Shown piece after piece: positions 23,095-33,947 of a DNA stretch of 64,000 nucleotides. The stretch covers positions 310,001 to 374,000 of the forward strand of contig JACFYK010000023.1 of the NCBI GenBank assembly GCA_021292105.1, given 5' to 3'. The DNA is from Anadara kagoshimensis. Lineage: Eukaryota > Mollusca > Bivalvia > Arcoida > Arcidae. A model generated the notes under the pieces. It searched no databases, was not told the origin of the DNA, and saw nothing but the letters and a program-made list of their open reading frames with translations. Within the stretch, counting starts at the first letter, position 1. Each line of letters opens with the position of its first letter. The translations under genes were made by a program, and so were the position numbers.

Positions 23095-23605
23095 GTACGA
23101 TAAACTATTTCTGTCGTGTCGAACGTTAACCACGCATGCGCTAAAGCAGAGATTTTTCCAGGACAGAATTTAGAAAAGTAGCAGAGATTTTCCTAGGACA
23201 GGACAGGATTTAGAAAAAGCAGAGATTTTCCTAGGACAGGACAGGATTTAGAAAAAAACAGAGATTTAGATAGAACAGAATTCAGAAAAATAGCAGAGAT
23301 TTTTCCACGACAAAAATTCTTGTCCCGAAAAGCAGAGATTTTTCTAGAACATAAATTTGACTGATTTTGGCCAAAAGCAGAGATTTGAACGTGACATCTC
23401 TGGTCATAAGAACGGAGAATATGACTGGTCAGGCAGAGATTAGAAAACTGATTTCGTCCTAGAAAGCAGTCGTAGAACATGTTTAAGTTAACTTATAGCT
23501 GTTCAAATCTCTGGTCAATTGTCCTGGAGCAGAGATCCTGACCAGAGATTCTGACTGCTTCAAGTTAACTTAATGTTATGTTGTGACTGGTCGGTACTGT
23601 ATGTG
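23095..23605 (-). repeat. Second minisatellite-bearing element (relative of 15,422-15,895)
   Basis: Units of about 45-50 bp carry gcagagatttttcc, aggacaggac and agatttaga. The end at 23,575-23,605 (ttgtgactggtcggtactgt) is the reverse complement of the left end of the 15.4-kb element. The repeat units of the two copies differ, so each copy amplified a different internal segment. Confidence 0.6.
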
Positions 23606-23741
23606 TGTTTTTTTAAGATATGATTCTTAACAACATAGATCTTTTCTAAAAATTTGGGTGGCTGCCTTTGTTTTTGACACAAAAGACAGCCGGATTGTTG
23701 GTTGGTTAGTTGGTCGTTTTTTCGCTTGCTTTAAGGCTCTT

Positions 23742-24246
23742 TCACGCTTCTCCCGCTCTACAAAAGGGACATATGTGCATCTTCCAGTCGCAGGAGGCAC
23801 ACCAGACGTTGCTGCACCTCCTGCAGACATACCGGCTATTGCTTTCCAACTGGATGCAACATATCTCACACACACTCTTCTGCATTTTTCCCCTCTTCAC
23901 AGTAACGGAAGTCTTTCTTTGGCTGTGTCAGTGGTTTGACGGGATCAACGGCAAAATATTCATTCTCGATACCCGTCTCCCAAAAGAAGAGTTCTGTGGC
24001 CTTTAACTGCCGCAAATATGCCAATTGCCGATTGACATATCGTGGATCTCTTTCGAGAATCCTCTGCATTCTGCGAACCAGCCCGCACAAGGCAACTCCG
24101 CCGCTGGTTGCTGGCGTTGTTGTCTTGGTCTTCGTCTTGGTCTTGGTCTCGGTCTCGGGCAGCTCTGCTCGTATGCGTTGATTCCCTTCAATAAACGGTC
24201 CACTCTTTTCATCTCGTCTTCCATGATTGTTGTTTTTGTATAGCAT
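23742..24246 (-). CDS. Unknown protein with a RING-like cysteine array
   Basis: The minus-strand ORF from ATG at 24,246 encodes about 126 residues. It has a basic N terminus, a TKTKTKTKTTTPAT low-complexity run, and a globular part with RRMQRILERDPRYVNRQLAYL (about residues 58-78). Over 23,742-23,870, in an overlapping frame, the same strand reads CEIC, then 11 residues, CRRC, 4 residues, CASC, 6 residues, CPFC. This spacing is that of a RING-type zinc finger, usually an E3 ubiquitin ligase module. How the two frames are joined (splicing or a sequence change at a GT-rich run) cannot be decided here. A compact promoter lies just upstream. I do not recognise the family. It is one of three genes in this region with the same promoter design. 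Confidence 0.5.
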
Positions 24247-24420
24247 AAGAAATGACTATGATGAATCTTCAGCTTGGTAAGGTCATTTTATATACGCCGG
24301 CCTACGCCACGCCCATTCGTTTGATTGGATGGGTGGATTGACTTGGCATATTCGTTGGTTCTTTTTGATTGGTTGTTTAATAAACGGCGAACCGTAGGTG
24401 CTGGCAGGTCACGTCGATCC
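24247..24420 (-). promoter_or_regulatory. Compact promoter: TATA, GC box, CCAAT boxes
   Basis: Reading the minus strand, ccaat motifs (about 24,364, 24,351 and 24,328) are followed by gggcgtggcg (about 24,314) and tatataaaa (24,294-24,286), about 40 bases before the ATG at 24,246. Spacing is consistent with a short 5' UTR. The same order of elements precedes the unknown gene pair at 28.7 and 37.2 kb. Confidence 0.55.
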
Positions 24421-25334
24421 TTGTATAGGGGCACACCGGGACGATACCATTTTTCGTTTTGGTTTGCGCGCGAAACCCCCCCCCCCCCCTGTCTCTCTCT
24501 TGAACAAAAAAATTATGTTGTTTTTTACCTATAATGAACATATAGATCTATCTTACTGCCAAGTTCTTCTTAATAGTTTTTAATAAACAACAAACAATGT
24601 ATACTTTTTTTCAATGAACTTGTTTTTGTGTTTTTAATTCTTGTAGGTGACATCGTACATTGTATGCATTTCTGTCAGAGACTTTTAGGTTAGACAGGAA
24701 ACCAACAAACATTGTATACTTTTCTTGAATGAACTTGTTTTAGTTTTTTTCATTTCTTGTAAGTGACGTGACATCTTATCACAAACAACTTGTTTTTGGA
24801 TTTCTGTCAAGGTTACTGACGTTACAATTTATTTTTAATAGATTGTTTACATCTCGTTTAATTTTGATTAAAAAATAATAAATAAAAAATAAAATAAAAT
24901 AAATAAACTTTATTTCTAAATAGTACTTGTATTTTCTATCCAAGTAATATAAAGTACCGATATATATATATATATGAATGACTGTAACATGGATGTCTTG
25001 TAGGGACTGGTCAAGGTGATGGTGATGAACGAAACCCTTCCCCGGGGATCTTGTTTAAACAAAAATTAAGTTTAGGATTTGCACCAGTGGGGTCAAAATA
25101 TTGCTAATCAATTTTCATTTTATGTATCTCTAGGTTATTAAAGCTAATCCGAAGAAGCCGTTTTCTATACAATATCTAAAAAAAAGTTGGTATTGACTTG
25201 CCTTTTTTGTCAAAATTTGCCGACATCTATTTTAAAAACTTTTTTAAAAATGAATTCATTCGTAAAAGAAACAAAAAGGTGATAAGGGATGGGATAAAGT
25301 GTATCTGTTAAATTAAATAAAATTAAATGCTGTT
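24421..25334. repeat. Divergent segment related to the tandem duplication
   Basis: Carries the phrase caaacattgtatacttttc ... gaatgaacttgtttt at 24,590-24,760, repeated at 25,440-25,480 and 30,055-30,210. A diverged copy of the 172-bp repeat (gtaacatggatgtcttgtag) is at 24,945-25,030. It may be a third, partial unit of the tandem duplication. No gene. Confidence 0.5.
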
Positions 25335-25514
25335 TTAATGACCCACATATTACGAACACGATTTCCCGCAAGAGGTTGACCTTAATCATTGAACGACATC
25401 TGTCCGAGTTGTTGTTTTAGGTTAGGCCGAAAACCAACAAACATTGTATAATTTTCTTGAATGAACTTGTTTTTCATTTCTTGTAAGTGACGTGACATCT
25501 TGTCAAAACAAGTT

Positions 25515-25830
25515 TGTGGATTTGACCGAATAAAGTTTGTGGAAAATCGCGCCAGATTAAAGTTTGTGGAAAATCGATTAATGTTTTACGAATTTGACCG
25601 AATAAAGTTTGTGGCAAATCGTTCCAGATTAAAGTTTGTAGATTTGACCAAATAAAGTTTGTGGAAAGTCGCGCAAGATTAAAGTTTGTAGATTTGACCG
25701 AATAAGGTTTGTGAAATATCGGGCCAGATTAAAGTTTGTAGATTTGACCGAATAATGTTTGTGAAAAATCGCGCCAGATGGAAGTTTCTGGAAAGATAGA
25801 TTTCGTTTTAGATGGAAGTTTTTAGATATT
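25515..25830. repeat. ~50-bp satellite array 1
   Basis: Tandem repeats combine aaagtttgtagatttgacc, gaataaagtttgtgg and aaaatcgcgccagatt, about six units with small variants. The same array type recurs at 26,775-27,065. Confidence 0.8.
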
Positions 25831-25961
25831 GTTTGTTAACATCATTCGTTTTGGACTGCAATTACCCGGGCAGTAAGTGGAATGCCTAAACGAGACACGC
25901 GACATAAAACCCTACAAGGGCAAATACGTCTCTAAATGAAATAAAATAAAATAAAATAAAT

Positions 25962-26133
25962 AACAAGTAATATAAAGTACCGATATGTATATCAATAACT
26001 GTAACATGGATGTCTTGTAGGGACTGGTCAAGGTGCTTGTGATGGTGATCAACATGTAAATAATAAACCATAATAATAAACACACATTTCAAATACATGT
26101 TTCGGGACCAGCCCGGTATAGCGGTCTGTGGTG
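25962..26133. repeat. 172-bp repeat, nearly identical copy 1
   Basis: From aacaagtaatataaag to ggtctgtggtg this is the same as 29,699-29,870 with one base difference noticed (aaagtacc versus aaagaacc). The surrounding duplication is much more diverged. Minus-strand ORFs containing 'YLKCVFIIMVYYLHVDHHH' are shared by both copies only because of this repeat. Confidence 0.8.
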
Positions 26134-26620
26134 CATGCATTTCTCGACACACAGGGCATGTACATGACATTGACATGGACATAAACGTTTCTTTTAGGTA
26201 ATAAAGACTGTATGCCATATATTACCGTGTGGATTACAAAGCGCGACATGCCCTACACGGACAAGTAGATACGTTTACTTTAGTGCTACGTAGGACTATA
26301 TAGCATGCATTTCTCGACACACAGGGCATGTACATGACATGGACATAAACGTTTATTTAAGCTACTTCAGATTGTATGTCATATATTACCGTGTGGATTA
26401 CAAAGCGCGACATGCCCTACACGGACAAATAAATACGTTTACTTTAGCAACTAAAAACTAGATACAATGTATTACGGTACGGTATGAATTACAAAACGCG
26501 ACATTCCCTACACGGACAAATGAATACGTTTACTTTAGCTATTTGAGACTGTATAGCATATATAACCGCATGATATGGATTACAAAACGCGACATACCCT
26601 ACAAGGACAAATACGACTGA
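26134..26620. repeat. Satellite-like repeats ('gcatgcatttctcgaca', 'atacgtttactttag' units)
   Basis: Three or more units of gacatgccctacacggacaa, aatacgtttacttta, gactgtat.g.catatattaccg alternate over this stretch. Related units occur at 28,960-29,230, 37,400-37,540, 40,110-40,440 and 41,225-42,045. Confidence 0.7.
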
Positions 26621-26774
26621 CCAGACACGCGATATCAAATCCTCCACGCGACAAAAAACCCTTAAGTTTGGTAATTGATCTCTCAGAACAAAAACACTAT
26701 CCCTTTTACACGAGGTCTGAAATGAAAATGACCAATGACCTTGCGCTTCTTTCTTTTATGTCGTCGTTTCTGAT

Positions 26775-27065
26775 TAACGTTTGTAGATTTGACCGAATAA
26801 AGTTAGTGGCAAAATTAACATTAAACTTTGTGTGAAAAATCGATTAATGTTTGTTGAAAATCGTGCCGGAATAAAGTTTGTAGATTTGACCGAATAAAGT
26901 TTGTGGTAAAATTAACATTAAAGTTTGTAGATTTGACCGAATAAAGTTTGTGGAAAATCGCGCCAGATTAAAGTTTGTTGAAATTCGTGCCGGATTAAAG
27001 TTTGTAGATTTGACTGAATAAAGTTTGTGGAAAATCGTTTCAGATCAAAGTTTGTTGGAAAATGA
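26775..27065. repeat. ~50-bp satellite array 2
   Basis: Same unit as 25,515-25,830 (gatttgaccgaataaagttt, gtggaaaatcgcgccag), about five units with partial ones. The ORFs crossing it are artefacts. Confidence 0.8.
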
Positions 27066-27184
27066 AATCTGTTTCGAACTGAAGTTCGTTGACCTCGTAT
27101 ATGTAGCGCTAGCTTACGCCAATGAAGTCATTTATTTTACTCAGAATATTTACCTGATCTGGGATCTGGTGTTGTACATACCGG

Positions 27185-27325
27185 ACACACATTCCAATTA
27201 CGTTTACGTTAATAGGACATATGGTAATATATGCCATAGTCTTTCCTGGAGATGCTACCCAACTTTAAACTGTATAGCATATTTTACCATATGTATGTCT
27301 AGTAAAAGTAAACGTCTTGGAATGT
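27185..27325. repeat. Imperfect palindrome, unit A
   Basis: acacattccaattacgtttac ... catatggtaatatatgc is mirrored by gcatattttaccatatg ... gtaaacgtcttggaatgtgt, giving roughly 55-base arms around a loop of about 30-40 bases. The paralogous palindrome in unit B is at 30,650-30,812. Confidence 0.6.
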
Positions 27326-27712
27326 GTATGCGGCCAGGAGGTCGTCGTTATGTAATGTGATGTTTCTTCTTTTCGTTCTTTGGATTTCTTCTTTCTTTTC
27401 TTCATTTCATTTCTTCTTTGTTGTTTTGAAGATGGCGAAAGGCGAAGGAGAGAAAACCATCTTTAATTCATGCCTTTGGAGGATAGCGAAGGACGAAGGA
27501 GAGAAAATCATCTGATGCCACGAGGAGAGAGAAAACCATCTTTAACTCATGCCTTTGAAGGATAGCGAAGGACGAAGGAGAGAAAACCATTTGATGCATT
27601 TCGTTTATGTATCTTGGGGATGGGCGGAAAAACCAATCCATTTACGCGTCAAGGTAAATTAAAATTAAAATTTGTTTGAGTGTTTTTTTTATTCATGTAG
27701 CAATTCAATTTA

Positions 27713-28710
27713 TTAAAGAAACGTTGTCCTTAATAGTTCCATAAGTTCGTTGTTGTCCTCTTTTCTTTGCATAAGAGAGCGAATGCATCCCTGTAAATAT
27801 TCAAACTCCACGGATTCTTTCGTCGGCATGGCGAATATCTCATACACTCCTTTGTTGAACAGGAACAACGCCTGGTTGTAAAGTCCTACTAAAAACAAAT
27901 TGGCATGTTTGTATTCAAACGCAAAGTGTCTTATAACCAATATATATAGAAAAAAGTTGATTCTAAACTGTGATTTGCCAAACAGTTCTTGGAATTCCGA
28001 TGGAATTATGTGATCTCTTTCTGGGGTCATTGTAAATTCAAATAGTCCATTAATCATCTGTTTAAGATGCATTTGACGTCTTGTTGTATCCGTAATTTCT
28101 ATGTGAGTCGAAAAAAGGTCGTCCACGACGACATCTGGCATTTCTCCACGTAGCTAAAACAGTTGGTTCCTGATGGCTTGGTCGGAAGTTTTATCCCATT
28201 CTCCGTTTCTCAATGTGTCGTGTATCTGCAAATACATGAATGAATAGAGAATAATTAGAAAAAAACAAAACGAAAACAAAGAGAGAGAGAGAGAACGAGA
28301 GAGTTTAACAAACTTTAACAACTTTATACAAATATATATATATATATTACGTAAAAAAGTGCATTAAACAGGATGTAATTACCCTTCTGGAGCACACGGC
28401 CTCACTTCTCTGGTGGAAATACACGTGTCTAACTAACTAACTAACTAGCTAACCTGTCAGTTCAGTTCCAAAGTTTTTACTTTTGCTTCTAGATTGCGAT
28501 TTCGACATAGATAAGTAAGTTTGTTTTTTTGCTTACCTTGCGGGATGTTAAATCATATAACGACATTTTTCTCTTCTTCCATTGATCTTCTGTCTTTAGC
28601 CTTTTATTAGAATCTTCATCACCACCGACTTCACCACCGAATTTCCTTTTATGCTCCATTGTTGTGTATTTAAGTGTATCTTTGGATAGTTGCGTGAACT
28701 TTGATGACAT
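27713..28710 (-). CDS. Unknown two-exon gene, copy A (lysine/arginine-rich N terminus)
   Basis: Exon 1 (28,710-28,537) begins MSSKFTQLSKDTLKYTT and has a probable nuclear-localisation stretch (NKRLKTEDQWKKRKM). It ends at a consensus donor, caag|gtaagc. The 311-bp intron (28,536-28,226) ends tatttgcag. Exon 2 (28,225-27,713) carries VVVDDLFSTHIEITDTTRRQ, a hydrophobic FRINFFLYILVIRHFAFEY segment and a charged C terminus ending ELMELLRTTFL. Both exons join in the same phase. Exon 2 is not fully open, so the copy is probably not intact. A paralog with the same structure lies at 36,185-37,200. The family is unrecognised. Host gene, domesticated element gene and captured foreign gene all remain possible. 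Confidence 0.5.
28376..28522 (+). mobile_element. Orphan Penelope 3' end inside the intron of copy A
   Basis: Reads acccttctggagcaca ... tggtggaaatacacgtgtc ... aagtttttacttttgcttct ... gataagtaagtttgtttttt, the family's 3' terminus without any RT sequence. A ctaa tetranucleotide expanded inside it. Its end lies about nine bases from the splice donor of the minus-strand gene. The same insertion is in copy B. Confidence 0.75.
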
Positions 28711-28870
28711 CTATACACTAGCTGCTTATATATAGCGCGATGGGCGGGTCTTGTAGGCAGCCAATGAAAGAGACTCGCCGGTCGACCAATCAGAACACGA
28801 CACGTGGGATGTTGATTGGGTGAGACTCCGCCCTTGCTGTAATGCTGCGTTGAGGTCACACGTGATCGGA
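28711..28870 (-). promoter_or_regulatory. Compact promoter of copy A: E-box, GC boxes, CCAAT boxes, TATA
   Basis: On the minus strand in order: tcacgtgtgacc, gggcggag (about 28,833), cccaatc, cacgtgt, a gattgg/ccaat pair, tcattggct, gacccgccca, then ctatatataag (about 28,732-28,722), with the ATG at 28,710. The arrangement is that of a short strong RNA polymerase II promoter and is conserved in copy B at 37,200-37,385. Confidence 0.6.
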
Positions 28871-28959
28871 CTATTAACTGACCGGATAAAAAAAAGAAAC
28901 TAGGTTATGCTGGCCATAATGGTCATACTGGACATGCTAACTAATACTTTTTAGCATTA

Positions 28960-29235
28960 CTTAACTGGACGTGCTACTTAAGATCATATACCATATATTA
29001 CCGTTTGCATGACAAATGAGATACGCAACATGACTTCCACGGACAAATACGTTTACTTTTACTGGACATGCTACTTAAGGGCTATATAGCATGCATTTCT
29101 CGACACACAAGGCATGTACATGGACATAAACGTTTCATGAGGCTACTTCAGACTGTATGCCATATATTACCGTGAGGATTACAAAACACGACATGCCCTA
29201 CACGGACAAAAAACTATTCGCAACAATTTGGTGAT
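28960..29235. repeat. Satellite-like units, unit A
   Basis: Carries aaatacgtttacttttactgg, catgcatttctcgacacac and actgtatgccatatattaccg, as at 26,134-26,620. Confidence 0.6.
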
Positions 29236-29363
29236 TAAAGAGCAGGACGAATCCGCGGTCTTATGCGCACAAATCTATGATACAAGGGCAGAATGAATTT
29301 GACGATAACGCACAGGGTTGAACGATTGGCCGTTACGACGATGATGTGACCGTTTTAACTTAA

Positions 29364-29937
29364 CCATCCAGTTTTCTCCCTCACCCAGGCCCGAAAGGGC
29401 CCCTTTTGTATCAAAGACTTACCGCTTGTAGTTACATTTGTATGTTTTTTTTAATTTCTAATAAAGACCGAATGCGATATATTACCGTATGGTTGCAAAC
29501 GCGACATTGCCAAAGAAAATAAATACGTTTACTTTAGTGCTACTTCGGACTATATAGCATGCATTACTTGACAAAACAGATATGAACATAAACGTTTACT
29601 TTAGGTACAAACGATTGTATACCATACGGTAGCCAATACCGTTTCTAGTTTTTGTACCTAACCCTTTCACCACGAAGTAACTAGGCCCCGAACCATGTAA
29701 CAAGTAATATAAAGAACCGATATGTATATCAATAACTGTAACATGGATGTCTTGTAGGGACTGGTCAAGGTGCTTGTGATGGTGATCAACATGTAAATAA
29801 TAAACCATAATAATAAACACACATTTCAAATACATGTTTCGGGACCAGCCCGGTATAGCGGTCTGTGGTGGGAAAAGAGTTAAGTCTTTGATACAGAAGG
29901 GGCCCTTCGGGCCCGGGTGAGGGAGAAAAGTGGATGG
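29364..29937. mobile_element. 574-bp non-autonomous element with ~57-bp terminal inverted repeats
   Basis: Left end 29,364-29,421 (ccatccagttttctccctca ... tcaaagactta) and right end 29,880-29,937 (ttaagtctttgatacagaag ... gagaaaagtggatgg) are reverse complements with few mismatches. Each end itself holds a gggccc/cgggccc palindrome. There is no internal gene. A solo end occurs at 38,465-38,520. The interior includes the recently duplicated 172-bp repeat. Superfamily unknown. Confidence 0.65.
29699..29870. repeat. 172-bp repeat, nearly identical copy 2
   Basis: Counterpart of 25,962-26,133, here located inside the element with 57-bp terminal inverted repeats. Near identity against a diverged background suggests recent movement or gene conversion. 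Confidence 0.8.
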
Positions 29938-30479
29938 ATAAGTAAAAAAATTTCGAATATTGTCTATTACGACCGACATATTACGAACATGATTTCCCGC
30001 CAGAAGTTGACCTCAGTCATTGAACAACAACATTTGTCTGGGTTAGACAGGAAACACAAACATTGTTTACTTTTCTTGAATGAACTTGTTTTTGTGTTTT
30101 CAATTCTTGTAGCTGACATCATACATTGTATGCATTTCTGTCAAGGTACATGACGTCGACATTCATTCACTGCCAACATTGTATACTTTTCTTGAATGAA
30201 CTTGTTTTTCGTTTCTTGTAAGTGACGTGACATCTTGTCACAAACAACTTGTTTTTGGATTTCTGTCAAGGTTACTGACGTTACAATTTATTTTAAATAG
30301 ATTGTTTACTTCTCGGTAAAATGAAATGAAATAAAATAAAATAAATAAACTGTATAACTCTTACTTGTCATGACTTCGATTTTTTATCCAAGTACATGTA
30401 AAAAATAAACAGTAATAATAAACAGACCACACACACAAACACACACGTTCAAACCAAAAAAATAAAATATAAAAAAATT

Positions 30480-30527
30480 CGTCCCTGGGTGGACTCGAAC
30501 GCGCTAACCAATTACGCTACAGAGACC
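30480..30527 (-). pseudogene. tRNA-Asn pseudogene missing the anticodon arm
   Basis: The reverse complement reads gtctctgtagcgtaattgg, ttagcgcg, then directly ttcgagtccacccagggac. It matches metazoan tRNA-Asn from the acceptor stem through the D arm, and from the T loop to the 3' acceptor strand (gtccctg pairs with the 5' gtctctg with one G-U). About 25 bases spanning the anticodon and variable regions are absent. Both internal promoter boxes survive. Confidence 0.65.
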
Positions 30528-30649
30528 AACCTAAGAAACGTGTTTTATTTGTGTATAATAGCCTTTAGCTGGTGCTAGCTTACGCCAATGGAGTCATTTA
30601 TTTCACTCACAATATTTGCATGATCTGGGATCTGGTGTTGTACATACCG

Positions 30650-30812
30650 CATATACATTCCAAATATGTTTACTTTAATTGGACATATGATAATATATGC
30701 TATACAGTCTTAACTAGCATGCTAGTTAACTCAAAACTGTAAATGACTGTATAGAATCTTTTACCATATGTATATCCAGTAAAAGTAAACGTATTTGGAA
30801 TGTGTATGCGGC
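30650..30812. repeat. Imperfect palindrome, unit B
   Basis: Paralog of 27,185-27,325: acattccaaatatgtttac is mirrored by gtaaacgtatttggaatgt around a loop that contains a further small palindrome (actagcatgctagt at about 30,715). Confidence 0.6.
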
Positions 30813-31778
30813 CGGAAGGTCGTCGTTATGTAATGTGATGTTTCTTCTTTCATTTCTTCTTTTGTTGTCTTGAAGAGGGCGAAAGGCAAAGGGCGAAGGT
30901 GAGAAAAACATCTTTAGTTCATGCCTTTGGAGGATAGCAAAATACAAAGGAGAAAAACCATCTGATGCAACGAGGAGAGAGAAAACCATCTGGTTTATGT
31001 ATCTTGGGGGTGGGCGGAAAAACCAATCCTTTTACGCGTCGGGGTTAATTAAAAAAATAATAACTAACAAAGTTTTGGTTAGTGTGGTTTTTTTTAGCTC
31101 ACCTGAGCCGAAAGGCTCAGATGAGCTGTTGCTATCTATCACCGTCCGTCGTGCGTCGTCCGTCGTGCGTAAACTTTCCATTTTAATCTTCTTCTCCAAA
31201 ACTACTGAGCTAAATTTGATGAAACTTGGCGGTTATTATGCCTGGGTAACAGGCTTTCAATTTTGTGTTCGGGGTTTGACCACGCCCAACAATATGGCTG
31301 CCGTTACTATAAATAGCCAAAAGACAATCAAAGTACTGAAGGTACTGAAGCATCAGCTAAACTGAGCAATTTGATAAAAAAAATGTGCACTTGAAACTGA
31401 GATTTGTCTAATGAATCTGTAACAAATGAAAATCATGCAAATAATAGATACTGTGATCGGGAAGCTTCTAACAACAAGTCTGCTTTTTATGCAAGTTGTT
31501 AGGTTCTAACATATAAATATGTTACAATGGTCAAAATGGACATGCCACGGAATGTTTATCAATTGAGTAAACTAAGTAATTCGCATAAATATAAATTTTC
31601 AATTTTTCAAAAACCAAGAGAGGCTACTAAAGACCCGACCCCCAATCTGAGTGAAATATCTCAAGCGTAACTGAAAAAAGTCCAGAGAAACCATCATTTT
31701 GATAAAATTCACAAAGTGAAAGGGGCATTACTCCACTAAACGCAGTTGACTGGAAGAAAACCCAAACTGGATCTGTAA

Positions 31779-32655
31779 TCACCACCATCATCATCATTAT
31801 CACTCCTCATATCACATTTTGATCATCAACATGAAGATATCATCATCATCGTCGTCGTCATTAGCAGCAGCAGTAGAACCCATGCCATGACAATCACCAC
31901 CACCATTATATTAATCATTTTCAGAAATCCTCATGTTACATCATTAATATGGTCACATCATCATCATAGCTTTTGTGTCACATAATCATCATCATTATCA
32001 CCAGCAGCAGTACTGAATGTCATCATCATCATGTCACATCATCAGCATGAAGACATTGGCTTTGTTATCATCATCATCATCGTGAATTATTATCATCATC
32101 GACAGCAGCAGAACTGAATGTCATCACCACCATCATCATCATCATCACCACCATCTTCATCATCATCAATATCATCATCATACTATCGGCAGTGCTCAGC
32201 AGTACTGAATGTCATCATTGCCACATCATCATCGGTAGCAACAGAACTCATGTCACCATCATAATCATCATCATAGTTCGTCAAGTCACATCGTCATCAT
32301 CACCATCATCATTCATAGCAGCAGAGCTTATTTTCATCACCACCATCACTATCATCTTCTTCATCACGATAATCATTATCATAATCGGCATCAACAGAAC
32401 TCATGTCATCACCATTATCAACATCATTATCATATCTCATCATGGTGACATCATCATCATATCTCCTCATGTCACATCATCATCATTATATCTCCTCATG
32501 TCATATCATCATCATCATGGTGACATCATCATCATCGGCAGCAGCAGAACTGAATGTCATCATCATCATTATTATTGTCATCATCTTCACCAGATCATCA
32601 TGCCACATCATCATCGACATAGTGTCATCATCACAAAAAAAACTTTCACCATGAC
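31779..32655. repeat. CAT/ATC-rich minisatellite
   Basis: Nearly 900 bp of (ATC)n interspersed with 'gcagcagcagaactgaatgt' and 'ctcctcatgtcacat' phrases, forming degenerate longer units. The ORFs of 159 and 83 codons rich in isoleucine, serine and histidine are products of the repeat, not genes. Confidence 0.85.
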
Positions 32656-33947
32656 AAGCTATTTCCCTTGACTTGCAATTGACAGATAACCATTGTTGAA
32701 GTCATTAATTTTATTCATTGAATTCACAATTAATTTGAAAAAAAATAAAAAATAAAAATAAAACCTTTATTTTAGAAATAATTTAAATGTATTTAAAATT
32801 ATTGTTGAATATATATAAATTGTCCAAGTGAGCTTCAAAAGCCTGAATTGGTATAAACCATCCTGACACAATAAGCTAATAATCTGTACCTCCCAATTAC
32901 AGAAGTTGTCCAGGCAACTGTCTCTTTCAAAAAAAGTTTGTTGACAAGAATTGTGTACAAAAGGGGTAAATATTTCTGAATACGATTAATTGATTATTAT
33001 TTAGACAACTAAAATGTTACAATAAAATTACTTTGAATTTAAGAGAAACTGTAAGAGGAGTTGAGTTCACAAAGTAGGTACCCCCATTCTAATACTTGCT
33101 AAAAAGTGACTAAGTTTTAAAGTCTGGAAAAATGGGGGAAAAAATCTTGAAATATTTCCATAAAGTCAGGTGCACATCTTCAATATATATATATATAAAC
33201 ATTCTGTGAAGTTTCAAGGCTTTTGGTTGAAAACTGTAAGAGGAGTTGAGTTCACAAGATTGGTACCATATTTTCCCTGCCCTTAGTTTCTGTTCTACTT
33301 CACCAACGGTGCTCTAGAAATCGGAAGAACTTAAGAAAGCATAATAACTGTTTTGTTTGTTTTCCTGCATGTCCAGTGGCCACATTTTATGTGCAATAAA
33401 GTAATATGGCTTCATGAAAAGAAATTAAAGGTTGTAAAAACCATGGATTAAACTACTGACAGCAACTTTAATCGGATATCCACTGTAAAAACGATCTAAT
33501 AAGGACTTGTAACAAGGTAAATAAATTTTATCTGAAAATTTTAAAACATCGTTTTTTTCAGTTTTGTTTAGATTTTGATTTCAAGGTGTTCTTTCTTGCG
33601 ATTTATTTTGCTGATTCAAAATAAACAACTGGAAAAGGTATTTAAATGAACATTTATGATGAAATTGTCTGTCTTCGGGGACATATGGTGAGAAGTGGAG
33701 TGTGTGCGGAAGATCGGAAACTTGTATGTAGCAGAGATTCGAGAATAAAGCATGTCGTTTTTATATTTAACTGATAACTGAAAAGGACAGGGTGTCATGA
33801 TCATTTTAAAAGGGGCAAGGGTGTACTGGACTAAAAAGGTCAGTCACTACGCTATGTGAATACATTTGAGCAGGGGCATCGGGTGTCAAATGCAGGCATG
33901 CCCCCAAACACATGGCTAATTTGCATACGAACTACGGTATCGATATC

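Larger units (their letters stand above)
25335..29440 (+). repeat. Tandem segmental duplication, unit A
   Basis: Blocks in direct order match unit B. 25,335-25,500 matches about 29,965-30,240; 27,100-27,690 (including gcggccaggaggtcgtcgt) matches about 30,570-31,090; the gene and promoter at 27,713-28,880 match about 36,160-37,400; and 29,235-29,430 (gcggtcttatgcgcacaaat) matches about 38,345-38,515. Divergence is visible every few bases, so the duplication is not recent. Confidence 0.7.

Noticed and set aside
25886-26249. 110-codon ORF sharing 50 residues with the ORF at 29,596-29,979
   Set aside because: The shared residues come from a nearly identical 172-bp non-coding repeat, not from protein conservation.
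32192-32671. 159-codon ORF rich in Ile/His/Ser
   Set aside because: It is a translation of the CAT-rich minisatellite; frames on both strands are equally open.
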